A stretch of 64,000 nt of DNA from NCBI RefSeq assembly GCF_001905505.1, contig NZ_LIPG01000002.1, positions 930,001-994,000 of the forward strand, in the 5' to 3' direction. The position numbers and the translations under genes are program-made. Below the pieces are notes generated by a model that saw only the letters and a list, made by a program, of their open reading frames with translations, ran no database searches and had not been told where the DNA came from. Below are positions 58,620-64,000 of the stretch, piece after piece (positions within the stretch are counted from its first letter, which is position 1; every line of letters begins with the position of its first letter). This DNA is from Streptomyces sp. CB02058. GTDB lineage: Bacteria; Actinomycetota; Actinomycetes; Streptomycetales; Streptomycetaceae.

Positions 58620-58657
58620 ATTTCTCAAGCATGACCCATTTGTTTCGCCCAAGTTAA
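58620..58657 (-). promoter_or_regulatory. GlnR-type nitrogen operator of glnA
   Basis: On the minus strand the site reads TTAAC-n6-GAAAC-n6-GTCAT-n6-GAAAT, with exactly the 6-bp spacers of the GlnR pattern (gTnAC-n6-GAAAC-n6-GTnAC-n6-GAAAC). It lies 99-136 bp before the glnA start codon. Confidence 0.85.
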
Positions 58658-58730
58658 CCGGGGCGGCTGTGGGCGGCACCTCAACGCCGTGTCCAGTGCC
58701 CCGCCCGGAGAGGTGCAAACGCGGGCGCAG

Positions 58731-58745
58731 TACCGTGGACGGGTG
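58731..58745 (+). promoter_or_regulatory. -10 element and leaderless start of RDD gene
   Basis: TACCGT (58731-58736) is followed after six bases by the GTG start at 58743. No ribosome site precedes the GTG, so the message probably begins at or next to the start codon. Confidence 0.5.
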
Positions 58746-59210
58746 GACAACAGGCAAGCAATCGGATCGTGGCTCTCGGGGCCGCGCGCGGCGGCCGAGG
58801 AGATGGGCGCCGACTTCGGTTACCGGGGCGAGCGCCTCGGTCTGCCCCAGGAGGGCCCGGGGTCTGTCGCCTCGTTCGGCCGTCGCCTCGGGGCCCTCTT
58901 CATCGACTGGGCCGTGAGCATGCTGATCGCATACGGGCTGCTCGCAGCCGGTGACCAGCAGACGACGGGGAACTGGGCGCTCGGCGTCTTCCTCGTCATG
59001 AGCCTGCTGACGGTCGGAACAGTGGGTTCCACCCCGGGCAAGCGGATTCTGGGCCTTCGGGTCATCGGCGAGGACGGCGGCCGGCTCGGCGTCGTACGCG
59101 TCGTCGTCCGGACCGTGCTGCTCGGCCTGGTGATCCCCGCCGTCGTCTGGGACCGCGACGGCCGCGGCCTGCACGACCGGATGGCCCGCGCCGTCCAGGT
59201 CCGTATCTGA
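58743..59210 (+). CDS. RDD-family membrane protein
   Basis: This 155-residue protein has the RDD layout: an Arg-rich segment (SFGRRLGALFIDWAVSMLIA with the R and D of the family), a second helix (WALGVFLVMSLLTVGTVGST), PGKRILGLRVIGEDGGRLGV, and a third helix ending in DRDGRGLHDRMARAV. The start GTG 58743 gives VDNRQAIGSWLSGPRAAAEE, the conserved N terminus. RDD proteins are short membrane proteins of uncertain role, sometimes linked to ion transport. It is divergent from glnA across the GlnR site. Confidence 0.9.
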   Translation: MDNRQAIGSWLSGPRAAAEEMGADFGYRGERLGLPQEGPGSVASFGRRLGALFIDWAVSMLIAYGLLAAGDQQTTGNWALGVFLVMSLLTVGTVGSTPGKRILGLRVIGEDGGRLGVVRVVVRTVLLGLVIPAVVWDRDGRGLHDRMARAVQVRI

Positions 59211-59216
59211 GCGCAC

Positions 59217-59329
59217 GGAGCGATCCGGGCGTACGGCGGGGAGCGATCCGGGCGTAACGGCCGGGATCCCGGACCGCGGAGACCTCGGCGCACGGTGAGG
59301 TCCCGGAGCACGGGAGACCTCGGCGCACG
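59217..59329. repeat. Two pairs of direct repeats in a noncoding gap
   Basis: GGAGCGATCCGGGCGTA is present at 59217-59233 and 59240-59256 (23-bp period); GAGACCTCGGCGCACG at 59279-59294 and 59314-59329 (35-bp period). They fill the gap between the RDD and DUF4191 genes, which converge. No frame is convincing here. Confidence 0.75.
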
Positions 59330-59355
59330 CGCCCCGGGAACGTACGGACAGAAGG

Positions 59356-59392
59356 GAGCGGCCCCGGACGAGGAACTCGTCCGGGGCCGCTC
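59356..59392. terminator. Bidirectional 17-bp hairpin terminator
   Basis: GAGCGGCCCCGGACGAG (59356-59372) pairs perfectly with 59376-59392 around a GAA loop, between the convergent RDD and DUF4191 genes. Confidence 0.9.
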
Positions 59393-59417
59393 TCATGTCA
59401 TGTTCCGGGGAACCGGG

Positions 59418-60125
59418 TCAGCGCATCTTCCCGCCGCGCGGCATCCGCATGCCCTTCGGCATCGGGCCCTTCGGCAGCGGCATGTTGCTCATCAGGTCGC
59501 CCATCGCCCGCAGCCGGTCGTTGGCCGCGGTCACCTGCGGGCCGGTCAGGACCCGCGGAAGCTTCAGCATGGTGGTGCGCACCTTCTTCAGCGGCACCTG
59601 GCCCTCGCCGTCACCGACGATGATGTCGTGCACCGGCACATCGACGACGATGCGGGCCATCCGCTTCTTCTCGGCCGCCAGCAGGCTCTTCACCCGGTTC
59701 GGGTTGCCCTCGGCCACCAGCACGATGCCGGCCTTGCCGACCGCCCGGTGGACGACGTCCTGGCTGCGGTTCATCGCGACCGCCGGGGTCGTGGTCCAGC
59801 CGCGGCCCACCCGGTCCAGCACGGCCGCGGCGGCGCCCGGCTGCCCCTCCATCTGCCCGAAGGCCGCGCGCTCGGCACGCCGCCCGAAGATGATCGCCAT
59901 CGCGAGGAGTGCCAGGACGAAGCCCAGGATGCCCGCGTAGACGGGGTGGCCGATCAGGAAGCCGATCCCGAGGAGGACACCGAAGGTGATGATTCCCACG
60001 CCCGCGACGACGAGACCCACCTTGGGGTCCGTCCGCCTGGTCATCTTGTAGGTCAGGGCGATCTGCTTGAGCCGCCCCGCGTTCTCGGCGCTGTCCGCGC
60101 CTTCAGTGTTTGCCTTCCTCGCCAT
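59418..60125 (-). CDS. DUF4191 membrane protein
   Basis: This is a 235-residue protein conserved next to lipA in Streptomyces. Two adjacent helices (VGLVVAGVGIITFGVLLGIG and VYAGILGFVLALLAMAIIFG) follow a basic N terminus; the rest is cytoplasmic (GKAGIVLVAEGNPNRVKSLL, EKKRMARIVVDVPVHDIIVG) and the C terminus is very basic and Met/Pro-rich (PKGPMPKGMRMPRGGKMR). Function unknown; the conserved position beside lipoate genes suggests, but does not prove, a link. Confidence 0.9.
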   Translation of the reverse strand: MARKANTEGADSAENAGRLKQIALTYKMTRRTDPKVGLVVAGVGIITFGVLLGIGFLIGHPVYAGILGFVLALLAMAIIFGRRAERAAFGQMEGQPGAAAAVLDRVGRGWTTTPAVAMNRSQDVVHRAVGKAGIVLVAEGNPNRVKSLLAAEKKRMARIVVDVPVHDIIVGDGEGQVPLKKVRTTMLKLPRVLTGPQVTAANDRLRAMGDLMSNMPLPKGPMPKGMRMPRGGKMR

Positions 60126-60155
60126 GTACCGAAGTTTACGTGGCGCGGGAGTGAC

Positions 60156-60356
60156 CTAGGAACGGTGGTCGGCCACAGCCCGGAGCACATGCTCCGCCTC
60201 GACCCGGTCCTTGGCCCTGCGGCGGTCCTCCAGGACCGCGGTCCAGGCGTTCTGGCGGGCCGTGCGCTGGCCGCTGCCCAGCAGCAGCGACTCGACGGCG
60301 CGGAGCGCGGTGGCGACGGTCGGGATGGCGTTGGCTCGTACCGGTGCGGCGTGCAT
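60156..60356 (-). CDS. Small conserved protein between lipA and DUF4191
   Basis: This 66-residue protein reads MHAAPVRANAIPTVATALRA then VESLLLGSGQRTARQNAWTA and VLEDRRRAKDRVEAEHVLRA. It is helical and charged, without membrane segments. ATG 60356 is preceded by GAGGGGG. Its size and position match a hypothetical gene found at this spot in other Streptomyces, as I recall. The function is unknown. Confidence 0.65.
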   Translation of the reverse strand: MHAAPVRANAIPTVATALRAVESLLLGSGQRTARQNAWTAVLEDRRRAKDRVEAEHVLRAVADHRS

Positions 60357-60484
60357 GGCGGGTGTTCCCCCTCGGAGCGGATGCGCGCGCCCGGCGCGCA
60401 CTGAGTAGCGGGAAGCAATGACGACGGCGGCTGCGGGAGCCACCGCGTATGTACCTAGGGTCACTGCTCGGTGTTACCAGTGCA

Positions 60485-60498
60485 TGACCGGTCGGTCA
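60485..60498. promoter_or_regulatory. 14-bp palindrome upstream of small gene
   Basis: TGACCG-GT-CGGTCA lies 129 bp before the minus-strand start at 60356, next to the lipA terminator. It has TetR-operator character (GACCGGTCGGTC), but no TetR gene is near. Confidence 0.35.
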
Positions 60499-60536
60499 AA
60501 CACCAATGAAACCCTGATTTCGGCGCCGCGCACGCC

Positions 60537-60586
60537 GACGCGGCCCATACGGGCCCCCGACCTGCGGGAGCCGTACGGGCCGCGTC
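60537..60586. terminator. lipA terminator
   Basis: A 16-bp stem (60537-60552 with 60571-60586, GACGCGGCCC-n-TACGG, one A-C mismatch) with an 18-base loop, 40 bp beyond the lipA stop on the minus strand. Confidence 0.75.
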
Positions 60587-60626
60587 GTCGCAGCTGTTAC
60601 CGCTCAGTAGCTTCTTGTGCTCGGAT

Positions 60627-61595
60627 TCACACGGCGGGAGCGGTGGCGGCGGTGGCGCCGCGCCGCTCGATCGCCTGCTGGAAGAGGCGTCCGGCGCGGT
60701 ACGAGGAACGCACCAGCGGACCCGACATGACGCCGGAGTAACCGATCGCGTCGGCCTCGTCCTTCAGCTCCACGAACTCGTGCGGCTTCACCCAGCGCTC
60801 GACGGGGTGGTGGCGCACGGAGGGGCGGAGGTACTGCGTAATCGTGATGAGCTCGCAACCCGCGTCGTACAGGTCCTGGAGCGCCTCGCTGACTTCCTCG
60901 CGGGTCTCGCCCATGCCGAGGATCAGGTTGGACTTCGTCACCAGGCCGGCCTCGCGGGCCCGCGTGATGACCTCCAGGGAGCGCTCGTAACGGAAGCCGG
61001 GACGGATCCGCTTGAAGATCCTGGGCACCGTCTCGACGTTGTGCGCGAGCACCTCCGGGCGCGAGGAGAAGACCTCGGCCAGCTGCGCGGGCTCGGCGTT
61101 GAAGTCGGGGATCAGCAGCTCGACCTTGGTCGCGCCCGCCTCCCGCTCCGCCGTCAGCGTGTGGATCTGGCGCACGGTCTCCGCGTACAGCCAGGCGCCG
61201 CCGTCCTCCAGGTCGTCGCGTGCGACGCCGGTGATGGTGGCGTAGTTCAGGTCCATCGTGACGACGGACTCGCCCACGCGGCGGGGCTCGTCACGGTCCA
61301 GGGCCTCGGGCTTCCCCGTGTCGATCTGGCAGAAGTCGCAGCGCCGTGTGCACTGGTCCCCGCCGATGAGGAAGGTGGCCTCGCGGTCCTCCCAGCATTC
61401 GAAAATGTTGGGGCAGCCGGCTTCCTGGCACACCGTGTGCAGACCCTCGCTCTTCACGAGCTTCTGCAGCTGGTTGTACTCGGGGCCCATCTTCGCCCGG
61501 GTTTTGATCCACTCGGGCTTGCGCTCGATGGGGGTCTGGCTGTTCCGGACCTCGAGACGCAGCATCTTGCGCCCGTCGGGTGCGACAGCGGACAC
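60627..61595 (-). CDS. lipA: Lipoyl synthase
   Basis: This 322-residue radical-SAM enzyme inserts two sulfur atoms into octanoyl groups on E2/GcvH proteins. The auxiliary 4Fe-4S cluster is bound by the Cys triad in [18 protein letters not shown]; the SAM cluster by [10 protein letters not shown] (CxxxCxxC). I chose GTG 61595 ([20 protein letters not shown]), behind GGGGAG, over an ATG at 61643; the shorter start matches the family. It lies just downstream of lipB in the same direction. Confidence 0.97.
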   Translation of the reverse strand: MSAVAPDGRKMLRLEVRNSQTPIERKPEWIKTRAKMGPEYNQLQKLVKSEGLHTVCQEAGCPNIFECWEDREATFLIGGDQCTRRCDFCQIDTGKPEALDRDEPRRVGESVVTMDLNYATITGVARDDLEDGGAWLYAETVRQIHTLTAEREAGATKVELLIPDFNAEPAQLAEVFSSRPEVLAHNVETVPRIFKRIRPGFRYERSLEVITRAREAGLVTKSNLILGMGETREEVSEALQDLYDAGCELITITQYLRPSVRHHPVERWVKPHEFVELKDEADAIGYSGVMSGPLVRSSYRAGRLFQQAIERRGATAATAPAV

Positions 61596-61728
61596 TCCGG
61601 CACTCCCCTTAGCTTCTACTGCATTGGAATCTTCGGCGAACACCAGGGTACGCCCGTGGTTAGAACGGTCTTACGTCTGCCCAACCTGTGGCCGACAGGG
61701 GCCTATTCCCGTGGCCCGTACAGGTTTC

Positions 61729-62535
61729 TCAGGCGGAGGCGGTCTGCGGGGCCTCGACGGCGCGGGGCGCGAGGTCGGCGTTCTCCAGGACGTCCCGCAG
61801 ATGCTTCTCGACGACGGGGAGCACCTGGCCGATCGTGATCTCGCGGCCCAGCTCGTTGGAGAGCGATGTCACACCCGCGTCCCTGATGCCGCACGGCACG
61901 ATCCGGTCGAACCAGGTGTTGTCCGGGTTCACGTTCAGCGAGAAGCCGTGCATGGTCACGCCCTTGGCGACCCGGATGCCGATCGCGGCCAGCTTGCGGT
62001 CCTCGCGGCGCTGGCCGGCGTTGGACGGCGCGTACTCGGGTCCGTTCAGCCGGGCGTCGAACTCCTCGTCGTGCAGCCGGGGGTCGAAGTCCAGGGAGAG
62101 CCCGCCGAGCGCCGGGCGGTCCTCGACCGGGTCGCCCAGGACCCAGACGCCGCTGCGGCCCTCGACCCGGGTGGTCTCCACGCCGAACTCCGCGGCGGTG
62201 AGGATCAGCGCGTCCTCCAGGCGGCGGACATGGGCCACCACGTCCACCGGGCGGGGCAGCTTCATGATCGGGTAGCCGACGAGCTGCCCGGGGCCGTGCC
62301 AGGTGATCTTCCCGCCGCGGTCCACGTCGATGACGGGGGTCCCGTCCAGCGGGCGTTCGCTGTCGGCGGTGCGCCGCCCCGCCGTGTAGACGGGCGGGTG
62401 CTCGAGGAGCAGGCAGGTGTCGGGGACGGTGTCCTCGAACCGGGCGGCGTGCACCTCGCGCTGCTTCTGCCATGCCTCCTGGTAGTCGACCGCTTCCGCG
62501 CCGAAGCCCAGACGGTCGAACCGCAGCTCACTCAC
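61729..62535 (-). CDS. lipB: Lipoyl(octanoyl) transferase
   Basis: This 268-residue enzyme transfers octanoate from acyl-carrier protein to lipoyl domains. Motifs: [15 protein letters not shown] near residue 42, [20 protein letters not shown] (HGPGQ), and the catalytic Lys/Cys region [20 protein letters not shown] and [17 protein letters not shown] (Cys of PCGI). Start GTG 62535 (VSELRFDRL). lipB precedes lipA with a 133-bp gap, a standard Streptomyces pair. The C-terminal 30 residues extend beyond the E. coli enzyme. Confidence 0.97.
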   Translation of the reverse strand: MSELRFDRLGFGAEAVDYQEAWQKQREVHAARFEDTVPDTCLLLEHPPVYTAGRRTADSERPLDGTPVIDVDRGGKITWHGPGQLVGYPIMKLPRPVDVVAHVRRLEDALILTAAEFGVETTRVEGRSGVWVLGDPVEDRPALGGLSLDFDPRLHDEEFDARLNGPEYAPSNAGQRREDRKLAAIGIRVAKGVTMHGFSLNVNPDNTWFDRIVPCGIRDAGVTSLSNELGREITIGQVLPVVEKHLRDVLENADLAPRAVEAPQTASA

Positions 62536-62862
62536 TCGGGTGCCTCCCTACTCGCGGTGCCGGAGGGCCGGGGAGCCTCCCCGGAGCCACGTCACCTTGC
62601 ACTGATATGCGCCCGGAGCCACTGTACGACCGCTCCGGCGAAGCGGGTCCGGCAGGTGGAGTCCGGCCGGTGCGTTCACGGGACCTTCGTCAGCGATCCG
62701 CAAATCCTCACACGATCGGATGAACGTGGAGCGAAGGGCGCTGGCGTCGCCGCCGGGGCGGTTAAGTTCGCGCCGTTCCATGACGGGCTCGCCCGCTCCC
62801 ACTCGTGGGGGAGCCCGTAAGGGCTGCCCGCCCGGCGCCGAAGGCAGGAGACCTTACAGCTG
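62536..62862. other. Divergent intergenic region, lipB and regulator
   Basis: These 327 bp hold no gene I can support. A hairpin CGGGCTC/GAGCCCG spans about 62784-62817 just upstream of the regulator, and AGGCAGGAG at 62842-62850 could be its ribosome site, although 12 bases from the ATG is long. The lipB promoter must lie at the left end but is not obvious. Confidence 0.5.
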
Positions 62863-64000
62863 ATGTCGGAACGACCTCCGCAGCGAACCCCGAACCGGCG
62901 GCTCGCCGCCCTCATCGCGGAAGCCGGGTTCTCCCACGCCGGGCTGGCCCGCCGGGTGGACCAGCTCGGTCTCGAACACGGGCTCGATCTGCGATACGAC
63001 AAGACCTCGGTGACCCGCTGGCTGCGCGGCCAGCAGCCCCGGGGCACCACCCCCGCGCTGATCGCCGAGGTCTTCACCAGAAGGCTGGGACGCCGGCTCT
63101 CCGCCCAGGACCTGGGGCTGGACGCGTGCGCGCCCGTCTACGCCGGTCTGGAGTTCGCGGCGACGCCCGCGGAGGCCGTCGACATCGTCAGCGGGCTGTG
63201 GCGCAAGGACTCCGGCAGCCACGCCGAGCTGCGCAAGATCGCCTTCACCCCGGCCGGGCTGGTTGTCCCCAGCCGGGACTGGCTGATCGGGCGGGCCGAC
63301 GAATGGGTCGGCCGGGGCGAACCGCCGGACCGCGCGAGCGGCCTGCCCGCCCCGCGCACACCCGCGGACACTCCAGGGCTCCGGGCGCCGCACGGGCTCC
63401 AGCGGGCCAACGGCTCGCCCGTCCAGCAGGCGCCCGCCGCGCCCGCCGCCGGAGCGGGCTCCCAGGGCGTCAGGGCGGGCGGCACCCGGGGACCGGGCTC
63501 GTCCCGTCCGCCCGCGCCCGCCTCGGCACCGCCCCTGGGCGTCCCGCGCCAGCGGCAGACCGAACGCGGCACCGGCCAGCGCGTCGGCAGCGGCGACGTC
63601 GCCGCCCTGCGCTCGGTGGGCGAGCTCTTCCGCACCCTGGACAACACCTACGGCGGCGGTCACGCCCGGCAGGCCCTCGTCCGTTATCTGGAGCACGAGG
63701 CCGAACCCATGCTCCGCGGCAGCTACAGCGAGGCGATGGGCCGCCGGCTGTTCTCGGCCGCCGCCGATCTCACCCGGCTCGCCGGCTGGACCTCGTACGA
63801 CATCGCCGCGCACGGCCTCGCCCAGCGCTACTTCGTGCAGGCGCTGCGGCTGGCCCAGGCCGCCGCGGACCGGGGGTACGGCGCGTTCGTCCTGATCACG
63901 ATGAGCCGCCAGGCGGTGTATCTGGGGCACGGCAGGGAGGCCGTCCAGCTCGCGCGCGTCGCCCAGCAGGGCATCGGCTCCTCCGCGCCGCCCGTCGTCA
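62863..64000 (+). CDS. Helix-turn-helix regulator, 3' end cut by window edge
   Basis: At least 379 residues are encoded from ATG 62863 to the window end without a stop. The first 75 residues form an XRE-like DNA-binding domain (LAALIAEAGFSHAGLARRVD, Q-L; RYDKTSVTRWLRGQQPRGTT). A Pro/Ala/Gly-rich linker spans about residues 160-235. A helical, TPR-like repeat domain follows (HARQALVRYLEHEAEPMLRG, YFVQALRLAQAAADRGYGAF, VYLGHGREAVQLARVAQQGI). This HTH plus TPR plan is common among Streptomyces developmental or antibiotic regulators; the target is not known. Confidence 0.88.
   Translation, partial: MSERPPQRTPNRRLAALIAEAGFSHAGLARRVDQLGLEHGLDLRYDKTSVTRWLRGQQPRGTTPALIAEVFTRRLGRRLSAQDLGLDACAPVYAGLEFAATPAEAVDIVSGLWRKDSGSHAELRKIAFTPAGLVVPSRDWLIGRADEWVGRGEPPDRASGLPAPRTPADTPGLRAPHGLQRANGSPVQQAPAAPAAGAGSQGVRAGGTRGPGSSRPPAPASAPPLGVPRQRQTERGTGQRVGSGDVAALRSVGELFRTLDNTYGGGHARQALVRYLEHEAEPMLRGSYSEAMGRRLFSAAADLTRLAGWTSYDIAAHGLAQRYFVQALRLAQAAADRGYGAFVLITMSRQAVYLGHGREAVQLARVAQQGIGSSAPPVV

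Noticed and set aside
58689..58742. Longer N terminus for the RDD protein from ATG 58689
   Set aside because: The extension would overlap the promoter; the conserved N terminus begins with VDNRQAIGSW at GTG 58743.

Overview
This window is high-GC chromosomal DNA from an actinobacterium, almost certainly a Streptomyces. The grounds are very strong third-position G+C, frequent GTG and TTG starts, and several families typical of the genus: the DUF397/XRE-DUF5753/ATPase triad, an ECF41 sigma factor, DUF4191 and DUF1996. The order glnE, PAP2 protein, malR-malEFG-aglA, amylase/pullulanase, glnII, glnA, RDD, DUF4191, lipA, lipB also matches, from memory, the conserved core of Streptomyces chromosomes. 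I recognised no rRNA, tRNA, insertion sequence or CRISPR array.

Layout. 1-3.3 kb: two MFS exporters around a TetR regulator. 3.4-5.2 kb: a PrmC-like methyltransferase behind a candidate leader peptide, a repeat-rich convergent gap and a PPOX-fold protein. 5.3-9.4 kb: glnE and a PAP2-family membrane protein. 9.4-16.9 kb: the maltose/maltodextrin uptake operon (malR divergent from malE-malF-malG-aglA) ending in a second MalR-like LacI regulator. 17.0-19.7 kb: a FAD oxidoreductase with an ECF41 sigma factor behind a matching ECF41-type promoter. 19.7-28.1 kb: accessory DNA with a DUF397/XRE/ATPase module, an HTH protein, an Rpn-like nuclease followed by a separate copy of its C-terminal domain, gene fragments, a MerR-quinone reductase pair, an isochorismatase and a GlxA regulator. 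28.4-35.6 kb: secreted alpha-amylase and a 1768-residue amylopullulanase. 35.8-42.1 kb: tautomerase/TetR pair, secreted and membrane proteins of unknown role, and two 5'-truncated genes fused head to head by a deletion. 42.1-46.3 kb: a two-component system, a winged-helix regulator and glnII. 46.5-50.8 kb: mixed small genes, including a MarR/hydrolase pair sharing a perfect 35-bp palindrome. 51.0-54.6 kb: an operon of an Fe(II)/2-oxoglutarate oxygenase, a methyltransferase and a carnitine-type acyltransferase. 55.3-57 kb: a B3/B4 protein, a deleted EamA transporter and an XRE-cupin regulator. 57.1-62.5 kb: glnA, RDD, DUF4191, lipA and lipB. From 62.9 kb: a regulator that runs off the end.

How the genes work together. 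Nitrogen: GlnA (type I, with the adenylylation-site tyrosine), GlnII (type II) and GlnE (adenylyltransferase) are all present, and glnA and glnII each carry a four-block GlnR-type site upstream. Starch: secreted amylase and amylopullulanase cut starch and pullulan, MalEFG imports maltodextrins and AglA hydrolyses them inside; CTTGC-type MalR motifs lie upstream of both malE and the amylase gene. Lipoate: LipB makes octanoyl-proteins and LipA inserts sulfur.

The two most interesting candidates are (i) the Rpn-like gene with an internal Shine-Dalgarno/GTG start for its C-terminal domain, repeated as a free-standing gene just downstream, which suggests a gene-within-gene toxin/antitoxin arrangement; and (ii) the oxygenase-methyltransferase-carnitine acyltransferase operon, which could make an O-acylated hydroxy-betaine or carnitine-like metabolite. 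Functional statements rest on reading translated sequence and remembered family motifs; no database search was run.
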